Below are positions 6,642-14,041 of a stretch of 19,798 nucleotides of DNA, piece after piece. How positions within the stretch are numbered: position 1 is the stretch's first letter; every line of letters begins with the position of its first letter. Source of the stretch: JAFNAG01 sp964353465 (lineage in GTDB: Bacteria; Acidobacteriota; UBA6911); NCBI GenBank assembly GCA_964353465.1, contig CAYGWQ010000072.1, forward strand, positions 1 through 19,798, in the 5' to 3' direction. The position numbers and the translations under genes were made by a program. The notes under the pieces were generated by a model, which was not told where the DNA came from, did no database searches, and was given only the letters and a program-made list of their open reading frames with translations.

Positions 6642-8894
6642 TCAGAAGAGGCTCTCCGGCCGCCGGATAGTGCCGAAGTTTCCGATGCCTTTGAGGCTGA
6701 AGGAAAATGCGAAACGGCTCTCGGTACGCACACCCAGATTGAACTGCTGGTACACCAAGGAGGCTCCACAGCAGTCCCATGCGTAGTTCAACCGTGAGTG
6801 ACTGTTGAGCAGCGCCTTGGTTCGCAGGTCATAGCTCATGGTCACACTGGCGGAGAAGCCGCGTTGCGCATCACCGTAAATAAACTGGCCCTGGATATGA
6901 TGGCTCTGAAAAAGGCTGGGTTCGATCGCATTCGTCTTGAAGTAAGTGCCGATCATGGTGTATTTGGCCCGCTGCCACACGGCCGAAATGCTGCCATCGC
7001 GAAGGCGATGCAGCTTGGTGTCGTAGTCGCCACGGACGTCGAAAGAGATGCCGGGCTGGGGGGTGAGCCGCAAGCTCATGCTCAAGGGGGCAAGCGTACG
7101 CTGGATTCCGGTTGCGGAAAATCCCGTGAGCGTGTTCAGCGGATAGAACTGGTTGGGTTCGCCGGGCAGAAAGGCTCCGCCGAATGTCGGATCGAAGTAA
7201 TACTTTTGCGCTATCTTTAGAGAGAGAAACTCAAAGTCCTGGCTGAATCCGGGTTTTGTCTCTCGTCTCCGGATAATGCGGTTCACAATGCCGTATTCCA
7301 CTTCGTTCGTGTCCGCGATGACATCCTCGTTATCGAATCGAATGGTTTCACGGAGGCTCGTGATGCCGTGAATATTGCGATAGGTGATCTGCGGTTCAAT
7401 GAGGTGCGTGAAATCGCCGAATCGCCGCGTATGAAACGTCTTTTCCAGCTCAGGGGTGCGCAGCTCGATATCAAGTTCGGTATACTGACGGTGCCGTCCG
7501 TCGGCAATCACTGTCGGTTGGGCATCCTCCGACAGGCGCGCGCCGTAGTAGGTTTCCCGAATGCCGAAGGTCGGCAGGAGCGAGAAGCCGGCCAATGACG
7601 GCAGGCGCAAGGCCAGGCGGGGGTGGAAATCGAGACGCGGGACGAGCGGGGGTGTATCGATGACGCTGTCGATCCGCGAGAGTCCATCGGCGCCTGCCCG
7701 CAGATAGAACACCAACGGCAGCCTGCCTAAGGGCTTGCCCAGCGAGAGGAACTCGACCGCGGGCGATTTCTGAATCACCAGCGGATGATCCGGGAAAACC
7801 ACCTCGCTGCGCTCAAAAGAGAAGTTGGCCGAATAGCTGTCTTGATTGCGGGTGGCAAAGAGGAGGGTCTTCTCCTCGGGAATAGTTGCCGAGCGAAACC
7901 CTTCCGAAAAAGCCTGGCGGAATTGGAAGTTGCTTGTGACGTTGACGTTGGCGACGACGCGAAAACCGTTTTTAAATTGGCTCACTCCGTCCACAACCAG
8001 GAGGGCCCCGCCTTGATCCAGCTTGTCGTTCACGCCGTAAGCGTGGACGTTGATTTCGGTCGCTGCATTGGGACGCGCGCGGAATATGCCGCCGATGCCA
8101 AGCCCGCGCAGGCTGAAGTAATCGCCATAGACAGTCATGTCCGCGCTCGGCCCCAGCGTCTGAAAGTACCCGAGACTGAACTGTCTCCCCTTGCTGTTTG
8201 AGTTCCCATAGTGGATCGGAAGAAAGCCGCTGTTGCGGGGCTTGCTCTGCATGGGGATAATCAGGTAGGGGAAATAGAGCACCGGCACGCCTTTGAGCCG
8301 GAATACCACACGGCGGAGGCGTGCCGTCTGATCGACACGGATCGTGCCGCCTCCTACGCCAAACCGCCATTTGGGATTTTTCTCCAGGCAGGCGGTCAAA
8401 GATCCTTGGGCAACCACGTAAGTGTCGCGCCCGGTCTTCAACACGGTCTTGCCTTGTACGAGATATTGCTGATCCGTGTAACCCGTCGCGTCGTAAAATT
8501 TTCCTGTCTGCTTGGCCAGGTTGAACTCGGAGCGTGAACACGTAAACCACTGCTGGTTCTGGCTGAAACGCGTCGGCCCGGTGGTCGTTCCTTCCCGTGT
8601 GGCTTCATCGTATTCGGCTTCTTCGCAGGTGATCCTCATATCACGGAAGGTGATGACGACGTGTCCCTTGATGCGGTAGCGTGTCTTGGTGATGCTTTCC
8701 AGAAAGTCATAGTAGAGGATGACCATGCCGTCGCGATAGGGGATCTCTGTACGGGCCTGGCCGAGGAGAGGAATGGGTTCCTGTGCCTGCTCCCGGCCTT
8801 GCGCCGAGGCAGGGGAGCTGATCCCTGCCAACAACCAGAGACCCAGATACCAGGGCAGGTGTTTACGTGCCACGCGAATCCCCTTAGGCGTCAT
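6642..8894 (-). CDS. lptD: LPS-assembly protein LptD (OstA/Imp)
   Basis: LptD is the outer-membrane barrel that, plugged by LptE, inserts lipopolysaccharide into the outer leaflet. The protein has a signal peptide (PWYLGLWLLAGISSPASAQ), an N-terminal OstA-type beta-jellyroll region (about 60-190, GHVVITFRDMRITCEEAEYD), the conserved entry into the barrel (RLKGVPVLYFPYLIIP and RNSGFLPIHYG), and a C-terminal beta-barrel. It keeps the adjacent cysteine pair near the C-terminus (WDCCGASL, about 708-709) and N-terminal cysteines that could form the interdomain disulfides known from E. coli LptD. The chosen start is ATG 8894; a GTG at 8900 is in frame and also possible. The 750-residue length is within the family range. 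The gene is divergent from the GHMP kinase. Confidence 0.92.
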   Translation of the reverse strand: MTPKGIRVARKHLPWYLGLWLLAGISSPASAQGREQAQEPIPLLGQARTEIPYRDGMVILYYDFLESITKTRYRIKGHVVITFRDMRITCEEAEYDEATREGTTTGPTRFSQNQQWFTCSRSEFNLAKQTGKFYDATGYTDQQYLVQGKTVLKTGRDTYVVAQGSLTACLEKNPKWRFGVGGGTIRVDQTARLRRVVFRLKGVPVLYFPYLIIPMQSKPRNSGFLPIHYGNSNSKGRQFSLGYFQTLGPSADMTVYGDYFSLRGLGIGGIFRARPNAATEINVHAYGVNDKLDQGGALLVVDGVSQFKNGFRVVANVNVTSNFQFRQAFSEGFRSATIPEEKTLLFATRNQDSYSANFSFERSEVVFPDHPLVIQKSPAVEFLSLGKPLGRLPLVFYLRAGADGLSRIDSVIDTPPLVPRLDFHPRLALRLPSLAGFSLLPTFGIRETYYGARLSEDAQPTVIADGRHRQYTELDIELRTPELEKTFHTRRFGDFTHLIEPQITYRNIHGITSLRETIRFDNEDVIADTNEVEYGIVNRIIRRRETKPGFSQDFEFLSLKIAQKYYFDPTFGGAFLPGEPNQFYPLNTLTGFSATGIQRTLAPLSMSLRLTPQPGISFDVRGDYDTKLHRLRDGSISAVWQRAKYTMIGTYFKTNAIEPSLFQSHHIQGQFIYGDAQRGFSASVTMSYDLRTKALLNSHSRLNYAWDCCGASLVYQQFNLGVRTESRFAFSFSLKGIGNFGTIRRPESLF

Positions 8895-9164
8895 GTGCAC
8901 TTTGCGAGCAGGATCATCGGAGAGGAAGCCTCAGGCAAATCTCATGGGCATCGACCGCATGCCGCATCCCGGGCTCCGGCAAAATCCGAACTCTAAACTT
9001 ATCAGGAGATAGGGGCAGCCTTCAAATCGTTTTTTGAATCACAGATGTGTCCGACAGCCCGGTCATGATATGCTGCACTCTCACGGACCGGCCCTGCCCC
9101 TGCGCCGCATGCTGCGCGGGTTTTGCGGGTTTGACCCTGATCTGTTTTCCCAGAGCTTATACCC
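8895..9164. promoter_or_regulatory. Divergent intergenic region between lptD and the GHMP kinase
   Basis: These 270 bases separate two divergently transcribed envelope-related genes and must carry both promoters. I see no clear -35/-10 pair, RNA gene or long repeat. A short open frame on the minus strand (9002-9223) runs into the kinase start and is not credible. Confidence 0.4.
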
Positions 9165-10178
9165 ATGATAATTGAGACGAATGCGCCGACGCGAGTAGAT
9201 CTTGCAGGCGGTACCATTGACATCTGGCCGCTTTACCTTTTCCATGAGCACGCAGTGACGGTAAACTTTGCCGTGAATCTGGCGACACGCTGCCGCATCG
9301 TTCCGCGCAATGACGGCAGGATCGTCTTGCGCTCGGTGGATACCGGCGAATCTGCTGAATTCGAAGGGCTCGCACCCCTGCGGACGACTCCGACGCTCAA
9401 GTTGCTGTCCCGGCTGATATTTTTTTTCCAGCCCGCTTCCGGCCTGGAAATGGAGACCGAATCCGCCGCACCGCCGGGATCGGGCCTGGCCGGATCATCG
9501 GCCCTCAACATCGCGATCTGCTCGGCGCTGAACCGGTTGGAGGGTGAACCGTACGATCTGGACAGCCTCATTCGAATTGCCAGGAATGTGGAAGCGCAAG
9601 TAATTGATGTGCCCACCGGCGAGCAAGACTACTACCCTGCTGCCTACGGCGGATTGCAGGCGATTCATTTTTCACCGGGCGGTGCGCGCCGGGAGGAGAT
9701 TCACGCCGATCTTGACCGCCTGTCCGAACGGCTGGTCCTGGTTTATTCGGGATTACAGCGGAATTCGGGCATCAACAACTGGGACGTCATGAAACGGCAC
9801 ATTGATGGCGATCCCGTGGTCTATCGGGCGTTCGAAGGGATCATTGCCGCCACTAACCGGGCCCTGGCGGCCCTGCGGCGCGGCGATCTCGACGAAATTG
9901 ACGATGTTCTTGCCGAAGAGTGGGCCAACCGCAGGTTGCTGAGCTCCGGAATCACGACCCGGGAAATCGACGAGATCGTATCCCTGGCCGTCTCCTTCGG
10001 CGCCCGCTCGGCAAGAGTATGCGGGGCCGGAGGCGGCGGATGCGTGATTCTCAGCGTCCCCGAAGGCAGGCGAAGGGAGATTCAGGGAAAGCTCCGCGAA
10101 CACCGCGTTCAGGTAATCGACTATCAAATCGCCCGCCAGGGGGTATCTGTGCGCACGGCAGAGAGTCGCATCCGATGA
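9165..10178 (+). CDS. GHMP-family sugar kinase (heptose-7-phosphate-kinase-like)
   Basis: The protein has the three GHMP kinase signatures: an N-terminal substrate segment (APTRVDLAGGTIDIWPLY, about 7-24), the ATP-phosphate loop PPGSGLAGSSAL (about 104-115), and the C-terminal glycine-rich CGAGGGGCVIL (about 288-298). The AGGTIDIWP form and the overall length of 337 residues are closest to the D-glycero-D-manno-heptose-7-phosphate kinase (HddA) and fucokinase-like branch rather than galactokinase or mevalonate kinase. The substrate cannot be assigned from sequence alone. Divergent lptD suggests a role in surface glycan precursors, but this is inference. The ATG at 9165 has no evident Shine-Dalgarno; tpiA follows after 33 bases, so the two may be co-transcribed. 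Confidence 0.85.
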   Translation: MIIETNAPTRVDLAGGTIDIWPLYLFHEHAVTVNFAVNLATRCRIVPRNDGRIVLRSVDTGESAEFEGLAPLRTTPTLKLLSRLIFFFQPASGLEMETESAAPPGSGLAGSSALNIAICSALNRLEGEPYDLDSLIRIARNVEAQVIDVPTGEQDYYPAAYGGLQAIHFSPGGARREEIHADLDRLSERLVLVYSGLQRNSGINNWDVMKRHIDGDPVVYRAFEGIIAATNRALAALRRGDLDEIDDVLAEEWANRRLLSSGITTREIDEIVSLAVSFGARSARVCGAGGGGCVILSVPEGRRREIQGKLREHRVQVIDYQIARQGVSVRTAESRIR

Positions 10179-10211
10179 CTGACGCGAATGACGCTTAGAT
10201 GTGGAGTCTCT

Positions 10212-10961
10212 ATGAGAATACCGGTTATTGCCGGCAACTGGAAGATGCATAAAACTTTGGCGGAGGCGCGCGCTCTGAGCCAAGCCATTCGGGACGGCGC
10301 TGCGCAGGCAACGCACTGCCAGATTGTTTTGGCGCCGCCCTACTCGGCACTTGCCGCTGTAGCTGAAGTAATCCGGGGCACACCGCTGATTCTGGGGGCC
10401 CAAAATGTACATTGGGAAGCTCAGGGAGCGTTTACCGGCGAGATCAGCATCCCGATGCTGGTGGACGCGGGCTGCGGCATGGTCATTCTCGGGCATTCCG
10501 AACGCCGGCAATTCTTCGGCGAGACCGACCAGACCGTTAACCGGCGTCTGCGCGCTGTCGTGAAGTCGTCCCTGACGCCGATCGTCTGCATCGGCGAGAC
10601 GCTGGCTCAAAGGGAGGAAGGAAACTATCACGCGGTAATATCACAACAACTTGCGGGCGGGCTCGATCTCTTGACACACCAGGACCTGTTGCGTATTATT
10701 TTCGCCTACGAGCCGGTCTGGGCGATCGGTACGGGGCGAACTGCGTCGCCCGAGGTTGCCCAGGAGGTCCATCGCAGTATTCGATCCTGGCTTGCTCAGA
10801 GGTTCGGTGACGAGACGGCCCGGCAGGTTCGCATTTTATACGGCGGCAGCATCAAGCCCGAAAATATATCCGACTTGATGCGACAGCCCGATATTGACGG
10901 TGGGCTGGTTGGTGGGGCTTGTCTTGAAGCCAAGAGCTTCTTGCGAATCATCCACTACTGA
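10212..10961 (+). CDS. tpiA: Triosephosphate isomerase
   Basis: This glycolytic/gluconeogenic enzyme interconverts dihydroxyacetone phosphate and glyceraldehyde-3-phosphate. The substrate lysine block AGNWKMHK, the catalytic histidine block ILGHSERR, the catalytic glutamate block AYEPVWAIGTG (loop 6 follows), and the phosphate-binding YGGSIKPEN and GGLVGGACL are all present. The ATG at 10212 is preferred to an upstream in-frame start at 10188 because GGAG lies six bases before it and the protein then begins MRIPVIAGNWKM, as is usual. Length is 249 residues. The common neighbours gap and pgk are absent; a GHMP kinase takes their place upstream, and secG follows after 35 bases. Confidence 0.97.
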   Translation: MRIPVIAGNWKMHKTLAEARALSQAIRDGAAQATHCQIVLAPPYSALAAVAEVIRGTPLILGAQNVHWEAQGAFTGEISIPMLVDAGCGMVILGHSERRQFFGETDQTVNRRLRAVVKSSLTPIVCIGETLAQREEGNYHAVISQQLAGGLDLLTHQDLLRIIFAYEPVWAIGTGRTASPEVAQEVHRSIRSWLAQRFGDETARQVRILYGGSIKPENISDLMRQPDIDGGLVGGACLEAKSFLRIIHY

Positions 10962-10996
10962 TTTGCCAACCGGCGGAAAGCAGGTAACAACACCTA

Positions 10997-11452
10997 ATGT
11001 TACTCTATTATGTATTCGTAGTGCTGCACGTGCTGGTTTGCCTCATTCTGATTCTTGTGGTGCTCTTGCAGTCGGGCAAAGGAGCAGATCTGGCGGGAGC
11101 TTTTGGGGGTGGCGCAACGCAGACTGCTTTCGGCAGCCGGGGACCGGCATCATTTCTGTCCAAAGCGACTACCGGTGCGGCGGTTGTCTTCATGATTACG
11201 AGCATTGCGCTCTCAGGCTTGAGCCCCGGCAGCTCCGCCCAGTCGGTTCTGGAAACCACGAAGCAGGCCCCGGCGCCCGTGCAGCAGGCGCCCGTGCAGA
11301 AGCCTCAGACCAAGCCGCCCACTCCGGAAGAGATCAAGAAACAGCAGGAGGAGATCGAGGCTAAGCAGAAACAGGCTGCTCCTGCCAAGGCTCCCGAGCA
11401 GCCCTCAACTCCGGCAGGCAAATCAGAGCCGCCTGCTGGAAAAAAGAAGTGA
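10997..11452 (+). CDS. secG: Preprotein translocase subunit SecG with extended C-terminal tail
   Basis: SecG is the small SecYEG channel subunit. The first transmembrane helix (about 3-25, FVVLHVLVCLILILVVLLQ) is followed by the family hallmark QSGKGADLAGAFGGGATQTAFG, a ring of small residues, then the second helix (about 55-74, TGAAVVFMITSIALSGL). After this there is a tail of about 75 residues rich in Pro, Gln, Ala and Lys, ending GKKK. Many SecG proteins lack such a tail or have a shorter one. The tpiA-secG order is common in bacteria and supports the call. Confidence 0.93.
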   Translation: MLLYYVFVVLHVLVCLILILVVLLQSGKGADLAGAFGGGATQTAFGSRGPASFLSKATTGAAVVFMITSIALSGLSPGSSAQSVLETTKQAPAPVQQAPVQKPQTKPPTPEEIKKQQEEIEAKQKQAAPAKAPEQPSTPAGKSEPPAGKKK

Positions 11453-11460
11453 TCTGAAAC

Positions 11461-11499
11461 CGGCGATCCCCGTTTTTCACTCAGGAGGTCGCCGTTTAT
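11461..11499 (+). terminator. Possible terminator hairpin after secG
   Basis: CGGCGA (11461-11466) pairs with TCGCCG (11489-11494), extended by CC/GG with a one-base bulge. The loop is about 18 bases and a T-rich TTTATT follows. It lies 9 bases after the secG stop and 13 bases before the tRNA. The stem is short and the T-run imperfect, so it is a moderate candidate. Confidence 0.4.
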
Positions 11500-11512
11500 T
11501 GGCAGTTCCTGT

Positions 11513-11597
<85 letters not shown>

Positions 11598-11814
11598 AAA
11601 CCGGCTGCGGCGGGCTTCCATGGATCGAAAGACCGCAATCCCTTAAGTCTGCGACCTTTTTCAAGTGTTCGGTTTCGGTACAACTCCATCCCAGAATCGG
11701 CCAGCCGGCCGCAAGCAAGCTATAGCTTAGCCGACCAATCCGTATTAAAATGTGCTACTTATAGCGATCACTCCCAGTGGCATAGTGATTGCTAAGTCGT
11801 AGTTGGAGGACACT

Positions 11815-13068
11815 ATGGACATCCCGCGTAAGTCTCAGGCTCGCAAGCGTCGCATCCTGCGATCCATATATGCAATCATCATCCTGGCTGCTTTGGGCGG
11901 GATTACCATGGTCGTCATGAATCTCAAGCCGGCGGCCCCCCCTGTGGAACGCTCTACCGTCTGGGTCAGCACTGTCAAGCGCGGCCCGATGGTGCGGCAG
12001 GTGCGGGGACCGGGCTTTCTTGTCCCCGAGGAGATCCGCTGGGTACCTGCAATCACCAGCGGCAGAGTGGAACGGAGACTGGTCCAACCCGGCGCACAAG
12101 TGCTGCCTGACACCATACTGCTCGAACTCAGCAATCCGCAGCTGGAGCAGGAAGTCTTGAATGCCCTGTGGGACTGGAAGGCGGCTGAAACCAACCTTGT
12201 GGACCTGAGGGTGAGGCTCGAGGATCAGGCGTTGAATAAGGAGGCGGAAGCTGTCGACCTCAACTCTCGATTCAATATCAAGAAGCTTGAAGCCGAGGTC
12301 CAGGAGAGCCTGCTGAAACTGGGACTCGTCTCGGATCTGCAGGTCAAGCAGGCAAAGGTCGAGGCCGAACAACTGGCGAGCCGGATCGACTTTGAAAAAA
12401 GGCGTCTGGAAAAAAGCAACGAGTCGATAGCTGCCCAGATCGCCGTGCAAAAGACGCGGGTGGACCAGCTTAAAGCGGTCTATGAACTCAAGCGCAGCCA
12501 GCTCAATCAGCTGAAAGTGCGGGCCGGCGTCAGTGGCGTGCTGCAGCTCATGCAGGCCGAGGTGGGGGAGCAGGTTGCCGCCGGAGCAAAACTTGCCAGG
12601 GTAGCCAACCCCAGGAAGCTCAAAGCTGAAATCAAGGTTATGGAGACCCAGGCCAAAGATGTGCAGGTCGGGCAGATTGCCTCCATCGACACGCGCAACG
12701 GAATTATCCCCGGCCGTGTGATCCGGAAAGATCCCTCTGCGATCCAGGGAAACATCCTGGTGGATGTCGCGCTCGAGGGAGAGCTTCCCGCAGGGGCGGT
12801 TCCTGACCTGGGAGTCGACGGAACAATCGAACTTGAGCGCCTGAATGACGTAGTATATGTTGAACGTCCTACGCAGGGCCAGGAGGGGAGCACGATCGGA
12901 CTCTTCAAGTTGACCCCCGACGGCAGGGAGGCGGAGCGCGTGCAGGTCAAGATCGGCAGGGTTTCCGTCAGCACCGTCGAGATCTTGAGCGGCCTGAAAC
13001 CTGGAGATCAGGTGATCCTCTCGGATATGTCTGCGCAGGATGCTTTTGATCGCATTCGTTTAAATTGA
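11815..13068 (+). CDS. HlyD/MacA-type periplasmic adaptor (membrane fusion) protein
   Basis: This is an inner-membrane anchored adaptor that links an inner-membrane transporter to the periplasm or an outer-membrane channel. The 417 residues show an N-terminal membrane anchor (about 15-38, IYAIIILAALGGITMVVMNL), a biotinyl-lipoyl-like half (SGRVERRLVQPGAQVLPDTILLEL, about 82-105), a long charged coiled-coil hairpin (about 110-235), the second lipoyl half (VSGVLQLMQAEVGEQVAAGAKLARV), beta-barrel and membrane-proximal domains, ending GLKPGDQVILSD. The ATG at 11815 has GGAGGA five bases upstream; an in-frame TTG at 11803 is unlikely. The next gene is an ABC ATPase, the usual MacA-MacB type partnership, but no permease follows. 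Confidence 0.88.
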   Translation: MDIPRKSQARKRRILRSIYAIIILAALGGITMVVMNLKPAAPPVERSTVWVSTVKRGPMVRQVRGPGFLVPEEIRWVPAITSGRVERRLVQPGAQVLPDTILLELSNPQLEQEVLNALWDWKAAETNLVDLRVRLEDQALNKEAEAVDLNSRFNIKKLEAEVQESLLKLGLVSDLQVKQAKVEAEQLASRIDFEKRRLEKSNESIAAQIAVQKTRVDQLKAVYELKRSQLNQLKVRAGVSGVLQLMQAEVGEQVAAGAKLARVANPRKLKAEIKVMETQAKDVQVGQIASIDTRNGIIPGRVIRKDPSAIQGNILVDVALEGELPAGAVPDLGVDGTIELERLNDVVYVERPTQGQEGSTIGLFKLTPDGREAERVQVKIGRVSVSTVEILSGLKPGDQVILSDMSAQDAFDRIRLN

Positions 13069-13193
13069 TTTTCTCGGAGAATGACTTCCGGCCGGAGAGG
13101 AGCGCTTTCGGACGGCCGCTACCTGGACTAAACTGACATCGCAATCGCGGGCGGCGACAGGCCGGGAATCCCGCTCATGGCGAAGGAGACACG

Positions 13194-13898
13194 ATGACTG
13201 AACTCAATCAATCCCTGATTCACCTCGAAAGCGTGACCAAGGTTTTCTTCACCGAAGAAGTCGAGACTCATGCTCTGGCGGGAATTCACCTGGACATCAA
13301 GAAAGGCGAGTATGTTTGCATCTCCGGTCCTTCCGGTTGCGGAAAGTCCACGCTCCTTTCGATCCTCGGCCTATTGGATTCACCCACCGAGGGTGTGTAT
13401 CAGCTGGACAATAAGCCGGTGGAGAAGCTGAATGCTTCCGAGCGCGCCCGCATCCGAAACCGTCAGATCGGGTTCGTGTTCCAGAGCTTCAACCTGATCG
13501 GGGATCTCACCGTCTTCGAGAACGTCGAGCTTCCGTTAACCTACCGGGGCATGAAATCCTCCGAACGCAAGACGCGGGTCAATGAGGCGCTGGAAAAGGT
13601 GGGTATGGCGCATCGCGCCAAGCATCTTCCAAGCCAGCTGTCCGGCGGCCAACAGCAGCGCGTGGCGGTGGCCCGGGCGCTGGTCGGGAGCCCCCTGATT
13701 CTCCTCGCCGACGAGCCGACGGGGAACCTCGATTCCAAGAACGGCGAAGCGGTGATGGAACTGATGAGCAATCTCCACAAGGAAGGTGCGACCATCTGCA
13801 TGGTTACGCACGATCCGCGCTACGCCGAGCATGCAGAGCGCACGATCCATCTCTTTGATGGCCGCGTGGTGGAAGAGCAGGTCTCTGAGCTGCCCTGA
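13194..13898 (+). CDS. ABC transporter ATP-binding protein, MacB/LolD type
   Basis: This cytoplasmic ATPase powers an ABC exporter. Motifs are Walker A GPSGCGKST (about 44-52), Q-loop FVFQSFNLIGDLTVFENVELPL, signature LSGGQQQRVAVARAL (about 145-159), Walker B LILLADEPTGNLDS and H-loop MVTHDP. The Q-loop context and the short length (234) are typical of the LolD/MacB/FtsE branch that pairs with FtsX-fold permeases. The RBS AAGGAG is five bases before the ATG. The preceding gene is its likely adaptor. Downstream there is no permease: a palindrome, a terminator and a convergent receptor gene follow, so the permease must be encoded elsewhere or has been lost. Confidence 0.93.
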   Translation: MTELNQSLIHLESVTKVFFTEEVETHALAGIHLDIKKGEYVCISGPSGCGKSTLLSILGLLDSPTEGVYQLDNKPVEKLNASERARIRNRQIGFVFQSFNLIGDLTVFENVELPLTYRGMKSSERKTRVNEALEKVGMAHRAKHLPSQLSGGQQQRVAVARALVGSPLILLADEPTGNLDSKNGEAVMELMSNLHKEGATICMVTHDPRYAEHAERTIHLFDGRVVEEQVSELP

Positions 13899-13915
13899 GG
13901 TTACGTCCCATCAGA

Positions 13916-13960
13916 AACCACGAAATACACGAAAATTGATTTTTCGTGTATTTCGTGGTT
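13916..13960. repeat. Perfect 20-bp inverted repeat (CACGAAATACACGAAA type)
   Basis: Bases 13916-13935 and 13941-13960 are perfect reverse complements around a five-base loop (TTGAT). The arm reads AACCACGAAATACACG and then four more bases. It begins 18 bases after the ABC ATPase stop. From memory, phrases like this recur as dispersed repeats in unrelated environmental genomes; this is not verified here. Its position suggests a secondary terminator or transcript-end stabiliser. Confidence 0.8.
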
Positions 13961-13983
13961 CTCTTCAGTCTCCGGAAAATAGC

Positions 13984-14022
13984 AAGGGGGAGGGTTTCCG
14001 AAAGGAAATCCTCCCCCTTTTT
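13984..14022. terminator. Strong terminator hairpin between ABC ATPase and receptor genes
   Basis: Bases 13984-13999 pair with 14004-14019 (16 pairs including one G-U) around a GAAA tetraloop on the plus strand, followed by TTTTT (14018-14022). This is a textbook intrinsic terminator for the upstream plus-strand ABC gene. It also lies 20 bases past the stop of the minus-strand receptor gene, so it probably ends both transcripts, although the minus-strand U-run is poorer. Confidence 0.85.
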
Positions 14023-14041
14023 GTTCGATGAAGCTCGCTTC

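Noticed and set aside
6331..6797. Overlapping plus-strand open frames of 81-151 codons between folK and lptD
   Set aside because: They run into the antisense of lptD and through a hairpin cluster; arginine- and cysteine-rich translation looks like non-coding repeat DNA.
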